Position numbers and translations under genes: made by a program. Source: Bacillus sp. FJAT-25509 (lineage in GTDB: Bacteria; Bacillota; Bacilli; Bacillales; Bacillaceae_G). Taken from it: 64,000 bases of DNA. The notes under the pieces are model-generated. The model ran no database searches, was not told where the DNA came from, and worked only from the letters and a program-made list of their open reading frames with translations. The DNA is taken from NCBI RefSeq assembly GCF_001420605.1, contig NZ_LJIZ01000019.1, positions 124,001 through 188,000 of the forward strand, written 5' to 3'. Below are positions 26,386 to 35,136 of this stretch, one piece after another (the stretch's first letter is position 1; every line of letters starts with the position of its first letter).

Positions 26386-27774
26386 TTGTTAAATAAGCTT
26401 TCGATTAGATGGAAAATAACAATTACAATCGCCGTGCTTATGTTTTTCATATTTACTTTATGTAATCTTATTCAATCTGCTTTGATTCAAATGTCTATAA
26501 TGAATCAGCAGCAACATCGAATTGAAAAAAGATTAAATGATACGGCAGCTTATTTAGATGAAGAATATAAAACAAAACGACCTAATGCGGCTTCTTTTGC
26601 AGAAAACAAACAATATTTTGAAAAAATTATTCAAAATAACGAGATGATTCGATTAATAGATATAGATGGAAAAGAAAAATTTACAGTTTCAAGAACAATG
26701 CCTAAAATTCATATTAATAAAAAAGACTTCGGTGAAATTCAAAAATATAGAAAAAACAATCAAGAAATTTTAATTAATAGTAAGGTGTTACATTATAAGA
26801 ATTTTGACGGTGTATTAGAAGTTGCAATGAATGTAGAAATCTTTTCAACTTTAATTAAAGAATCTTTCATGATTCTTATTTTGGGAACAACCATTTCGTT
26901 AATTTTGAGTATTTTAAGCGGTTATTTCTTATCTAAAAAAATATTAAATCCTATTAAAAATTTAAACCAAACAATGATTAAAATTAAAAATAATCAATTA
27001 AAAGAGCGTGTTTACGTAGGAGAAACAAAAGATGAGCTATCTGAACTCGGTCTACTCTTTAACAAAATGATGGATGAGTTAGAGGCTTCAATTACAAGAC
27101 AAAAGCGATTTGTTGAAGATGCTTCTCATGAATTAAGAACACCTTTAGCAATCATTCATGGTCACTTATCACTAGTTAATCGCTGGGGGAAAAAAGACGA
27201 AACCGTTTTAGAAAACTCATTAAACACATGTATTAATGAAGCAAACAGAATGATTATTTTAACGAACGAGCTTCTACAGTTGACGAAGCTAGAGAAAAAT
27301 AGCGAAAAGATTGAACAGTATGCTCCAACAAATATTAATGAAGTATTAAATGAGATCATAAACAATTATCAACTGTTGCATGAAGATTTGGAAATTCACT
27401 TCCATACTTCTAATCAAATTGTCGATAAAGCAAACATCGCAAGAGAGCATTTAATGCAAATATTAATTATTTTGTTTGATAATGCAGTTAAATATAGTAA
27501 AGAACACACCATTATCGATATAACGACAGCTCAAGTTGCAAACAAGATCGAAATCAAAGTGAAAGACAACGGGATCGGTATTAAAGAAGAAGATATCAAT
27601 CATATATTTGACCGATTTTATCGAGCGGATAAAGCGAGAAGTCGAGCTAACGGTGGTAATGGTTTAGGATTATCAATAGCAAAAGACTTAATTGAAAATT
27701 ATGGTGGCAATCTAGAAATTAAAAGTAAAAATGGAGAAGGCACAACTGCTTTCATCACATTAAACACGATTTAG
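26386..27774 (+). CDS. Two-component sensor histidine kinase
   Basis: A 462-residue kinase with two transmembrane helices (about residues 8-30 and 160-180) framing an extracytoplasmic domain, then a HAMP linker (KKILNPIKNLNQTMIKI), the dimerisation H box FVEDASHELRTPLAIIHGHL and the ATP domain with N box (ILFDNAVKYS), G1 (KDNGIGIKEED), F (FDRFYRAD) and G2 (GNGLGLSIAK). I start at TTG 26386, with AGAGGTGG overlapping the regulator's stop; this means coupled translation. ArlS/YkoH-like. The signal sensed is unknown. Confidence 0.92.
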   Translation: MLNKLSIRWKITITIAVLMFFIFTLCNLIQSALIQMSIMNQQQHRIEKRLNDTAAYLDEEYKTKRPNAASFAENKQYFEKIIQNNEMIRLIDIDGKEKFTVSRTMPKIHINKKDFGEIQKYRKNNQEILINSKVLHYKNFDGVLEVAMNVEIFSTLIKESFMILILGTTISLILSILSGYFLSKKILNPIKNLNQTMIKIKNNQLKERVYVGETKDELSELGLLFNKMMDELEASITRQKRFVEDASHELRTPLAIIHGHLSLVNRWGKKDETVLENSLNTCINEANRMIILTNELLQLTKLEKNSEKIEQYAPTNINEVLNEIINNYQLLHEDLEIHFHTSNQIVDKANIAREHLMQILIILFDNAVKYSKEHTIIDITTAQVANKIEIKVKDNGIGIKEEDINHIFDRFYRADKARSRANGGNGLGLSIAKDLIENYGGNLEIKSKNGEGTTAFITLNTI

Positions 27775-27810
27775 TTTAGATGGAGATTCTAAATTCTCCT
27801 AAAAGAAGTA

Positions 27811-27848
27811 AAATCACAAGTTCTGTTAAAGGATCTTGTGATTTTTTT
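27811..27848 (+). terminator. Terminator after the kinase gene
   Basis: AATCACAAG/CTTGTGATT 9-bp stem with a T tail. A short reading frame over this region is a chance frame. Confidence 0.8.
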
Positions 27849-27975
27849 CGTGTTCACAAAACATTCCTATCCTCATTATCTCCGTGTAAATCTCATCAAT
27901 TTAATAGTTTAGTCCGGTATTTTATGATAAAGTTGAATAAAAAGAAAATTCTTGTAATTTGGAGGGAGAACAGAG

Positions 27976-28437
27976 ATGAGCTTTGTTAGTATTGCTATAA
28001 ATAATGCAATTATGATTGAAAGTCTACGTCATGCTGGTGTAGAAAACATTCAGTTAATAAACGCTGTAAAAGAAGAGAATTTCGAGTTTTTAAATCAATA
28101 TGGTAATGGTTTTCCTAACTGGGAAACATTAATAAATCTGTACAAAAGTAATGAAGAGAATTTTAATAAAATCGTTAATGATGGCTACCAAATCAAATTT
28201 CTGACAAAAGGCTCATTAATGACTTTATTAAGATATAAATTTGGAATTGTAGTTGAAAAAGATTATGAAGATATTGGAACTGCAATTCAAGGAATTCATT
28301 TATCTGAAGAAGCAATTAATCTAATTAAACATACACTTGCAGCAAACTGGAAATTAAGTACATATGTTGATGAAAAAGACAGGCTTAAAAAAGTGCGTAT
28401 TGAATTAGTCAAAAGTAGTGAAGTTGTCACAAAGTAA
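27976..28437 (+). CDS. Hypothetical protein, 153 aa
   Basis: I do not recognise the family. It is a soluble, mostly helical protein, acidic in the middle (FEFLNQYGNGFPNWETLINL) with a Lys-rich C-terminus and no signal or Cys. The motif TKGSLMTLLRYKFGIVVEKD may form a helical pair. A strong TTGGAGGG ribosome site lies 8 nt before the ATG, and a terminator 20 nt downstream. The gene is a single unit between the kinase and a DUF4269 gene. Confidence 0.65.
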   Translation: MSFVSIAINNAIMIESLRHAGVENIQLINAVKEENFEFLNQYGNGFPNWETLINLYKSNEENFNKIVNDGYQIKFLTKGSLMTLLRYKFGIVVEKDYEDIGTAIQGIHLSEEAINLIKHTLAANWKLSTYVDEKDRLKKVRIELVKSSEVVTK

Positions 28438-28456
28438 GTAAAAGTGGAAACTAGTA

Positions 28457-28490
28457 GAGGGACAATTTATAGAAATTGTTCCTTTTTTTT
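28457..28490 (+). terminator. Terminator
   Basis: GGGACAATTT/AAATTGTTCC stem, 4-nt loop, then eight T. Confidence 0.8.
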
Positions 28491-28512
28491 ACTTAATTAT
28501 TGCATCTTATAC

Positions 28513-29049
28513 TTACACTAATATTGCTCCTATTCTAATCCCGTATTTAATTAATTCATCATAAGGATCGCCTTCTAAACCTAAAATTTTACAAAACGCT
28601 GGTTCTGTTTTATAGCCTTCTTTTTTAAGTTTAATGATTTCATCTTTGATAGCAGGATTTTGGTTTAAAATAAATTGTTCAATTATTAAATGAAGATAAG
28701 CATTTTGTTTAATAGATGGGACTGGTTGTCCAAAAATTTCAATTTCAAATCCCTCATAAGTAAAATTTGCAGTAATAGTTGGGATGCCTCTTACAAGTGA
28801 TTGTGAAATTCGAAATAGTTTTTGCTTTTCATAACTATTTTTCAATAGTTTTTTAAATGAGTTTAAGTCATGTGCCTCTGTAATAATATCTAAATCCGAT
28901 CCTTCTATGTCAATCCCAATTGGAATCGTTCCACACAGTACAGGATTAAAATCCTTAAGTTCATTCAGAATATTTAATCGTGATAATGTTACATATGCAT
29001 GCCGTTGTTTAAGGCTACCATTTTTTAAATAATCAATTGAAAGAAACAT
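28513..29049 (-). CDS. DUF4269 protein (nucleotidyltransferase-like)
   Basis: A 178-residue protein. VLCGTIPIGIDIEGSDLDII looks like a minimal nucleotidyltransferase signature (G-T/S ... D-x-D), followed by QSLVRGIPTITANFTYEGFE and FGQPVPSIKQNAYLH, features of the DUF4269 family. Members are small proteins, some related to antibiotic-modifying nucleotidyltransferases, but no activity is proven. The first acidic pair DLD is present, so catalysis is possible. Ribosome site GAAAGGAGT. Confidence 0.75.
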   Translation of the reverse strand: MFLSIDYLKNGSLKQRHAYVTLSRLNILNELKDFNPVLCGTIPIGIDIEGSDLDIITEAHDLNSFKKLLKNSYEKQKLFRISQSLVRGIPTITANFTYEGFEIEIFGQPVPSIKQNAYLHLIIEQFILNQNPAIKDEIIKLKKEGYKTEPAFCKILGLEGDPYDELIKYGIRIGAILV

Positions 29050-29194
29050 TTAGACTCCTTTCATATTAAATAAATTGAGTTAGAGCTAATTTAGTATAAT
29101 ACGTAGTTTATAAAAATAAAAAGGGGAATCATCATATGAAAGGAAAACAAAAGTTAATAGAATTCAAAATCAAAAACTAAAAAGGAGTAAAACG

Positions 29195-29836
29195 ATGGCG
29201 GTAAACAAACTTTTTTGGGAAGATCCTTATCTTACAAAAACCTCTGCGATTGTTACGGAAGTAGATGATCAAAGGGTCACAATAAACCAAACCATTATTT
29301 ATGCTTTTTCGGGTGGGCAACAATCGGACTCAGGGAGAATTGGAAATTATGAGGTGATTGAAGCTAAGAAGGACGGATTAGAAATTAAATACACTTTACC
29401 AGAAAATCATGATCTTCAAAAAGGACAGGAAGTAGTGGTTGCGATTGATTGGGAGAGGCGATATCGAATTATGAAGCTACATTTCGCTGCGGAAATCATC
29501 TTAGAACTAATGAATCAAAACTATGATAAACCTGAAAAAATTGGCGCAAATATTACTAGTGATAAAGCTAGAATTGATTTTTATTGGGATGGAAAAATCT
29601 CAGAAACTTTCCCACTTTTAGAAACAAAAGCAAAAGAACTGATTGATGCAGATTTGGAAATAAATAGTGAGTTTGATGACCCAGAAAATCAAAGAAGATA
29701 TTGGGAAATCAAAGGCTTTGGTAAAGTTTCGTGCGGTGGGACACATATTAAGCGCACAGGAGAAATTAAAGGAATAAAGCTAAAACGAAACAATATAGGG
29801 GGAGGGAAAGAACGGATCGAAATTTATTTAATTTGA
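29195..29836 (+). CDS. Alanyl-tRNA editing protein (AlaX-like)
   Basis: Free-standing homologue of the alanyl-tRNA synthetase editing domain, which hydrolyses Ser- or Gly-tRNA(Ala). The first half has the barrel (TVNQTIIYAFSGGQQSD-like) and the second half the zinc motifs: the C-terminal SCGGTHIKRTGEI (CxxxH) is intact, but the first motif reads LHFAAEII, HxxxE instead of HxxxH. That change recurs in some AlaX subgroups and may alter metal binding. 213 residues, ribosome site AAAAGGAGT. Confidence 0.85.
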   Translation: MAVNKLFWEDPYLTKTSAIVTEVDDQRVTINQTIIYAFSGGQQSDSGRIGNYEVIEAKKDGLEIKYTLPENHDLQKGQEVVVAIDWERRYRIMKLHFAAEIILELMNQNYDKPEKIGANITSDKARIDFYWDGKISETFPLLETKAKELIDADLEINSEFDDPENQRRYWEIKGFGKVSCGGTHIKRTGEIKGIKLKRNNIGGGKERIEIYLI

Positions 29837-29904
29837 TCTAAAAAGAGGTTCTTAAAGGTTAGTAAAAATGAACTTTAAGTTATTGCTATAGGAATCTAAG
29901 GGAT

Positions 29905-29945
29905 AAAAAAATGGCTACCTTTCAAAAGATTGGTAGCCATTTCGA
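29905..29945. terminator. Shared terminator of alaX-like and aldo/keto reductase genes
   Basis: ATGGCTACC/GGTAGCCAT, a perfect 9-bp stem with A-runs and T-rich flanks between converging genes. Confidence 0.75.
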
Positions 29946-29985
29946 TCTTCATTATTATAAATTTCCTCTACCCTAATCTTGCCTC

Positions 29986-30810
29986 TTAGAAATCAAAATT
30001 ATCAGGGTCTGGACCTACACGTTTATTTACATCTAGTGTAGCAATTTGTTGCATATCATTTGATGATAGCTCGAAGTTAAATACTTCAAAGTTTTCTTGA
30101 ATTCGTGAAGGTGTTATTGATTTAGGAATAACGATTACATTGCGTTGTAAGTGCCAACGGATGATGACTTGGGCAGTTGTTTTTCCATATTGATCCGCAA
30201 TCTCTTTTATAACTGTATTTGTTAAAGCTTCGCCACCTTGCATTAATGGGCTCCATGCTTCTAATGCAATGCCGTATTTATGACAATATTCATGTAGTTC
30301 GTTTTGTTGAAACATTGGGTGCAATTCGACTTGATCGACCATTGGTTTAATATTGCGATGAGCGGCAATATCTTCTAAGTGATGGACATGGAAATTTGAA
30401 ACACCAATTGCTGGCACAAGCTTTTCATCGTAAAGTCTTTCTAATGCTTTATATGTATCTAAATATTTTTCTTTTACTGGCCAGTGAATTAAATAAAGAT
30501 CAACATAGTCCAAGCCTAATTTTTTTAGACTTTCTTCATGAGCTTTTAAAGTTGAATCATAACCTTGATCAGCATTCCAAACCTTTGTTGTAATAAAAAG
30601 TTCATCACGGGAAACACCAGATTGGCGAATTGCTTCACCTACTTGCTCTTCGTTTTGATAGACAGCTGCAGTATCAATATGACGATAACCTACTTCGATA
30701 GCTGTTCGTACAGCATCTACACCATCTTCTGGTGACACACGCCACACACCTAAACCTAATTGAGGCATTTTAACTCCATTATGTAATGCAATAGAATGTT
30801 CAAACTTCAT
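29986..30810 (-). CDS. Aldo/keto reductase
   Basis: A 274-residue NADPH-dependent carbonyl reductase with the full AKR set: GVWRVSPEDGVDAVRTAIEV, catalytic Asp and Tyr in GYRHIDTAAVYQNEEQVGEA, the Lys in FITTKVWN and His in YLIHWPVKEKYL, then GVSNFHVHHLEDI and the nucleotide-binding IPKSITPSRIQENF. It matches Bacillus YvgN/YtbE-type reductases that reduce methylglyoxal and other aldehydes. Ribosome site AAGGAGGG. Confidence 0.92.
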   Translation of the reverse strand: MKFEHSIALHNGVKMPQLGLGVWRVSPEDGVDAVRTAIEVGYRHIDTAAVYQNEEQVGEAIRQSGVSRDELFITTKVWNADQGYDSTLKAHEESLKKLGLDYVDLYLIHWPVKEKYLDTYKALERLYDEKLVPAIGVSNFHVHHLEDIAAHRNIKPMVDQVELHPMFQQNELHEYCHKYGIALEAWSPLMQGGEALTNTVIKEIADQYGKTTAQVIIRWHLQRNVIVIPKSITPSRIQENFEVFNFELSSNDMQQIATLDVNKRVGPDPDNFDF

Positions 30811-31094
30811 TTTAATTCCCTCCTTATTAAAGACTAAGTCTAGTGTACAATATAAACTTTCAAAATTAAAAAAATTGATAGCAATTAATGGTAATTTAAT
30901 AAAAAAGCTATTCGATTGGTTATTTGTTCAAAACGTGTATTTATCGAACTAAATAATAAAAATAAAACGGTTTAAATGAAAACATAATTTTAGAATAATA
31001 CTATGAATGAGTGCAAAATGGTTGTATATTTTGAGCTTTTCCTTCAATATAGGTATAGGAAAAATGCTCTTTATTTTTGTTTGGAGGGGAATAT

Positions 31095-31658
31095 ATGTTA
31101 GATCAAATTTTAGATTTTAATAAGAAGTTTGTTGAGAATAAGGAATATGAGCAATACATAGCTTCAAAGTTTCCGAATAAAGAGGTTGTAGTTGTTACTT
31201 GTATGGATACACGTCTAGTTGAGCTTTTACCAAAGGCTCTTGATATTAGAAACGGTGACGTGAAAATGATCAAAACAGCTGGTGCAGTTATTGCGCATCC
31301 GTTTGGTTCAGTTATGAGAAGTATTCTAGTTTCAATCTATGAACTTGGAGCTAAAGAAGTATTAGTAATCGGTCACCATGAGTGTGGAATGGGTAATACA
31401 AATCCTACACGAATGAAAGAAAAAATGGTTGAACGAGGAATTAAAGAAGAAAACATAGAAATTTTAGGCTTCTCAGGTCTAGATTTAGACAAATGGTTAA
31501 CTGGTTTTACGAATGTATACGACAGTGTTAATCACAGTGTTTCAATTATTAAAAACCATCCACTTGTTCCAAAAGAGGTTGAAATTCATGGTTTAGTAAT
31601 TGACCCACATACAGGAAAATTAGAAGTAGTTCATCGAGATGAAAAAACTGCTGAATAA
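31095..31658 (+). CDS. Beta-class carbonic anhydrase (YtiB-like)
   Basis: A 187-residue zinc enzyme interconverting CO2 and bicarbonate in the cytoplasm. The zinc ligands and dyad are intact: CMDTRL (Cys and the Asp-Arg dyad) and GHHECGMG (His and Cys). TAGAVIAHPFGSVMRSI fits the family's conserved middle. Start at ATG 31095; GGAGGGGA lies 6 nt before and an upstream TTG would include it. An alpha-class enzyme follows on the opposite strand, so two unrelated carbonic anhydrases are neighbours. Confidence 0.9.
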   Translation: MLDQILDFNKKFVENKEYEQYIASKFPNKEVVVVTCMDTRLVELLPKALDIRNGDVKMIKTAGAVIAHPFGSVMRSILVSIYELGAKEVLVIGHHECGMGNTNPTRMKEKMVERGIKEENIEILGFSGLDLDKWLTGFTNVYDSVNHSVSIIKNHPLVPKEVEIHGLVIDPHTGKLEVVHRDEKTAE

Positions 31659-31671
31659 CGATTTAAATAAA

Positions 31672-31703
31672 GAAGTTATCCTTTAGGTAGGATAACTTTT
31701 TTT
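31672..31703 (+). terminator. Terminator after beta-carbonic anhydrase
   Basis: AAGTTATCC/GGATAACTT 9-bp stem with seven T. Confidence 0.8.
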
Positions 31704-31776
31704 GTGGTGTTGAAAAACAACCATGTCAATTAAATTACCAAATATCCGTAAAGGAGTAAAGTGATGTTGATTTCCA

Positions 31777-31947
31777 CTACAGGATGTTATGAGTAAGTTG
31801 TTTACAGCATCCTGCAATAATAGTTACTCATGAACCCGCTATGAGGAAGTAAATTTGATTAAGCTGCATTTATAGTGACTCATGAACCTGTTATGAGTAA
31901 GTAATTTTCATCATCTTGCAATTATAGTGACTCATGAACCCGTTATG
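31777..31947. repeat. Second array of the 52-bp palindromic repeat
   Basis: Three clear copies of CTCATGAACCCG(C/T)TATGAG with AGTAAGTA-type tails begin near 31827, 31879 and 31931, and a degenerate copy lies at about 31777. The period is again about 52 bp. The last copy ends at ACCCGTTATG, directly against the stop codon of the alpha-carbonic anhydrase gene. As at 12.5 kb, the array lies between converging genes, with a different spacer (ATCTTGCAATTATAGTGA). Confidence 0.85.
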
Positions 31948-31948
31948 T

Positions 31949-32734
31949 TTACCAAGATTCAAATAAATCTCTACCATTTAATGGCTGAACGGGACGGCTA
32001 TTTGGTTTGAAATAATTTTGATAAGAGTGGACTTGTTCTTCGGAAAATTGTATTGGTTTGTTAAAGACGATCCATTTAATCCCTTCAGTACATGGAGGAG
32101 TTGTAAATGAGCCAGTGTATGAAAATTTTTTACTAGTATAGGGAATGAAGGGCTGCAAATTTAATTTTACAACTTTTCGACCAAGTTCCTCATCCGTAGG
32201 ATTTACATCAAGGATTTTTTGGAATTCTTTATTCAATCTACCAATATCAACAAGTACTCCGATGGTAATTATGGAATTTTTTTTATTTTCATTTATAAAA
32301 TGAATCTCTAAATCACTTTGTTTCCCATTTATAGTATGCTCACTTGGAGTATGGAAATGAAATTGTTTTAGTGTATAGTTTGTTCCATTTAAATTAATTG
32401 AGTTGGAGTGATTTACTGGAATGAAATTTACCGTGTACTGCGATCTTTCTATTTTAAAAAGATCATTATGATAGTTTATACCTAAAGGTAGTGATTTTTT
32501 TATGGTTTGATCAATATTAACTGGAGATTGTTGTTTCCCATTGGAACATAGTGAATAATCTTTATTGATTGAACTCCAATAATTAGGTCCAGTATTACCT
32601 GTGTAAGACCAGTCTTCATTTCTTGCAGCTGAAACTGTTGATTTATTTAGATAAACCTCATGCACATTATGATTATTTGAACAGGCTGAGAATGTAAGAC
32701 TGAATAGTATGATGAATAGAAAAAAATAGTTCAT
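31949..32734 (-). CDS. Alpha-class carbonic anhydrase, lipoprotein
   Basis: A 261-residue exported enzyme. The signal peptide MNYFFLFIILFSLTFSAC ends at a lipobox Cys. The mature part has the alpha-class signature: QFHFHTPSEHTING holding His-x-His zinc ligands, LEIHFIN with the third His, and YTGSFTTPPCTEGIKWIVF near the C-terminus. NYWSSINKDYSLCSNGKQQS fits the N-terminal loop with the conserved Cys of this class. Start ATG 32734, preceded by GAAAGGAAAG. It probably hydrates CO2 outside the membrane, complementary to the cytoplasmic beta enzyme. Confidence 0.92.
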   Translation of the reverse strand: MNYFFLFIILFSLTFSACSNNHNVHEVYLNKSTVSAARNEDWSYTGNTGPNYWSSINKDYSLCSNGKQQSPVNIDQTIKKSLPLGINYHNDLFKIERSQYTVNFIPVNHSNSINLNGTNYTLKQFHFHTPSEHTINGKQSDLEIHFINENKKNSIITIGVLVDIGRLNKEFQKILDVNPTDEELGRKVVKLNLQPFIPYTSKKFSYTGSFTTPPCTEGIKWIVFNKPIQFSEEQVHSYQNYFKPNSRPVQPLNGRDLFESW

Positions 32735-32822
32735 TATATACTTTCCTTTCATGATATGTATGATAGGATACATTTTAGACAACGATGTTACGGAACAAAC
32801 CTTTATTAAGGGGGAGAAGATG

Positions 32823-33530
32823 ATGACGCTAGAAGAAGTAATGAAATCATTAGAGGAAATGGGAACTGAGCAAACGAAAAAAACTTTTTTGCGCCATGGT
32901 GCAAAGGAACCTTTATTTGGCGTTAAAATTGGTGATCTGAAAAAGCTTGTTAAATCTGTTAAAAAGGATCAAGAATTAGCATTATCACTTTTTCATACAG
33001 GAAATTCAGATGCAATGTATTTGGCAGGTTTATCAATTAATCCAAAGTTAATGACAAAGGAACAGCTTCAAAATTGGGCGAAAGCAGCTCACTGGTCTAT
33101 GATTGCTGAAAGTATTGTAGGTGCTGTTACAGCAGAAAGCAAGTATGCAATCGAATTAGCTAGAGAATGGTTGAAGTCAGATGATGAATTAATTGAAAAT
33201 TGTGGATGGAGCACTTATAGTCATTATTTATCAATTGCACCAGATGAAGAGATTGATAAAGAAGAAGTTCATAAATTACTTAATTATATTGAAAATAATA
33301 TACATACTTCAAAAAATAGAGTTCGTTATACGATGAATGGGTTTGTAATTGCAGTAGGAAGTTATGTACCAAGTCTTACAGTTGAAGCAATGATGGTTGG
33401 TCAAAAGATTGGAAAAGTCCACGTGAACGTAGGAGATACGGCTTGTAAGGTACCTCTAGCAACTGATTATATTGAAAAGGTCGAGGCGAGGGGAAAGCTC
33501 GGAGTAAAGAAAAAAACATGTATTTGTTAA
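32823..33530 (+). CDS. DNA alkylation repair protein (HEAT-like, AlkD family)
   Basis: A 235-residue protein built of HEAT-like helical repeats: GAKEPLFGVKIGDLKKLVKS, HTGNSDAMYLAGL, WAKAAHWSMIAESIVGAVTA and CGWSTYSHYL, followed by RVRYTMNGFVIAVGSYVPSL. These stretches are characteristic of the AlkD-superfamily proteins that grip alkylated DNA without base flipping. Ends in a GKLGVKKKTCIC tail. Start at the second of two ATGs (32823), 6 nt after AAGGGGGAG. Activity is inferred. Confidence 0.85.
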   Translation: MTLEEVMKSLEEMGTEQTKKTFLRHGAKEPLFGVKIGDLKKLVKSVKKDQELALSLFHTGNSDAMYLAGLSINPKLMTKEQLQNWAKAAHWSMIAESIVGAVTAESKYAIELAREWLKSDDELIENCGWSTYSHYLSIAPDEEIDKEEVHKLLNYIENNIHTSKNRVRYTMNGFVIAVGSYVPSLTVEAMMVGQKIGKVHVNVGDTACKVPLATDYIEKVEARGKLGVKKKTCIC

Positions 33531-33537
33531 TGTGATT

Positions 33538-33565
33538 AGTCACCTATTAATATGGTGACTTTTTA
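33538..33565 (+). terminator. Terminator after the alkylation-repair gene
   Basis: AGTCACC/GGTGACT stem, loop of nine bases, then five T. Confidence 0.7.
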
Positions 33566-33588
33566 TTAGAAAGAAACAGGAGATAAAC

Positions 33589-34101
33589 ATGATTATAAAA
33601 TCAAATAGACTATATTTAAGAAAGCTTAAAATGGACGACTTAGATTATTTACACAAACTTCAATCTAATGTGAATGTAATGAGATACATAACAAATCGTC
33701 CCAAAACATTAGAAGAAACTGAAATTGAATTAAATAAGATTCTTCAATTGTATGAGGAGAAAAATGCTGATTTTGAAGTGATGGCAGTTAGTAAAAGTGG
33801 GACTAATCAATTGATTGGAACATGTGCAGTCATAAAAAATGATTCAGATGAGTTTGAAATAGGCTATCGATTAGCTGAAGAAGAATGGGGAAATGGTTAC
33901 GGCTCTGAAATTGCTAGTTTAATAGAAGATTATTGTTTTGGAATCAGAAAGTTAAATTTTATTGTAGCTACCGTTGAAGCAAAAAACATCTATTCAGTAA
34001 AAATCCTTGAGAAAAAAGGATTTAATTTAATTTTAGAATCAATTGATGATGAAAATGAGGAATTAACTAAATATTATCGTAAAGATCGTCATAATTATTA
34101 G
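33589..34101 (+). CDS. GNAT acetyltransferase, RimJ/RimL type
   Basis: A 170-residue acetyltransferase. The N-terminus SNRLYLRKLKMDDLDYLHKL and the motif IGYRLAEEEWGNGYGSEIAS with YCFGIRKLNFIVATVEAKN are the RimJ/RimL form, acting mostly on N-terminal or small amine substrates. EKKGFNLI near the end is the usual closing helix. ATG after AGGAGAT. The next gene starts 32 nt further on and may be co-transcribed. Confidence 0.88.
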   Translation: MIIKSNRLYLRKLKMDDLDYLHKLQSNVNVMRYITNRPKTLEETEIELNKILQLYEEKNADFEVMAVSKSGTNQLIGTCAVIKNDSDEFEIGYRLAEEEWGNGYGSEIASLIEDYCFGIRKLNFIVATVEAKNIYSVKILEKKGFNLILESIDDENEELTKYYRKDRHNY

Positions 34102-34133
34102 AAATAATCAAATTAACTAAAAGGAGAAATCTA

Positions 34134-34514
34134 ATGGACTTTAATATCCATTTTGATGAATTTCACTTTGTTTCTACCATCATTATTACGCTAGTAAATT
34201 ATATAACTCTTGGATTTTTATTTATTTGGATCTATAGAACAAATGATTTGAAGCCAGAAATATGGAAGGCTATTATTGCAATCCTTATCGGTTTATTTGT
34301 CTTTAGTATTAATTTAAATTTTGATGAATATCGAATTGAAATACCAATTTTACCTCTTGGATTTTGGATTTTAATGTGGGTCTGTAAACGTAATGATAAT
34401 CAGGAACGATGGGAAAAATATAGGCGTTTTGCATGGGCTGGTTTTTTGATTAGATTTTTCTTTTTACTTACAAGTTTATTGCAAATGTTAATTGATTCAA
34501 TAATCTATTCATAG
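34134..34514 (+). CDS. Hypothetical membrane protein, 126 aa
   Basis: Unrecognised family. Four hydrophobic segments: one near residue 12-35 (FVSTIIITLVNYITLGFLF), two close together in the middle around IWKAIIAILIGLFVFSINL and IPILPLGFWILMWV, and a last one at FAWAGFLIRFFFLLTSLL. A short Glu/Arg-rich loop (KRNDNQERWEKYRRF) lies between the third and the fourth. AAAGGAGA ribosome site. Probable integral membrane protein of unknown role. Confidence 0.65.
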   Translation: MDFNIHFDEFHFVSTIIITLVNYITLGFLFIWIYRTNDLKPEIWKAIIAILIGLFVFSINLNFDEYRIEIPILPLGFWILMWVCKRNDNQERWEKYRRFAWAGFLIRFFFLLTSLLQMLIDSIIYS

Positions 34515-34590
34515 TTAATGTTCAAGTATTTGTTTTCCACTCCAATAATTATTAGAATAAGATTAAAAGTGTAATTATTGGAGGGAAAGG

Positions 34591-35106
34591 ATGAAACGAA
34601 AAACAATTCATAATGTATTTTCAGCATTAATGATTTCCATTTTATTTACAGGATGCAGTAATCAACAAGCTGAAACGAATACAACGAAAAACCACGAAAA
34701 TCATGCTAAACATATTCAAACAAGTGATATTAGAGAACAAACAATTAATAAAGAAACTCTACCGAAGTTTTTAAGTGATAAAGAACAACAGATTCAACAA
34801 ATTTATATGGTGGCAGCACAACATGCTACTTTACTTAAAAATATCCCATGTTATTGTGGTTGCGGTGAAAGTGTAGGTCATAAAAGTAATTTAGATTGCT
34901 TTATCCATGAAGTAAAAGAAGATAATTCAATTGTGTGGGATAGCCATGCAACTTCGTGCGTCAACTGTATGGAGATTGCAGTTGAATCAGCGAAATTACA
35001 GCAAGAAGGAAAAACGCCTTTAGAAATTCGAAAATATATTGATAATAAATATAAAGATGGATATGCCAAACCAACAAATACACCAATGCCAAAAGAACAG
35101 GGTTAA
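34591..35106 (+). CDS. PCYCGC motif-containing lipoprotein
   Basis: A 171-residue lipoprotein. The signal ends ILFTGCSNQQ with the lipobox Cys near residue 22. The centre shows NIPCYCGCGESVGHKSNLDC and, after it, ATSCVNCMEIAVES: the PCYCGC family pattern, with clustered Cys and His that suggest metal or redox binding. The linker is His/Lys/Asn-rich (NHENHAKHIQ). GGAGGGAAAGG ribosome site. Found mostly in spore-forming Bacillaceae, function unknown. Confidence 0.88.
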   Translation: MKRKTIHNVFSALMISILFTGCSNQQAETNTTKNHENHAKHIQTSDIREQTINKETLPKFLSDKEQQIQQIYMVAAQHATLLKNIPCYCGCGESVGHKSNLDCFIHEVKEDNSIVWDSHATSCVNCMEIAVESAKLQQEGKTPLEIRKYIDNKYKDGYAKPTNTPMPKEQG

Positions 35107-35136
35107 GGATATAGGAAAAAAAGGGATCGTAAATAA

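Noticed and set aside
27780-27989. Frame of 69 codons after the kinase gene
   Set aside because: It runs through the kinase terminator and lacks a ribosome site; chance frame.
29136-29180. 14-codon frame before the alanyl-tRNA editing gene (MKGKQKLIEFKIKN)
   Set aside because: It has a moderate ribosome site, but no leader-peptide features and no terminator/antiterminator structure; left out as unsupported.
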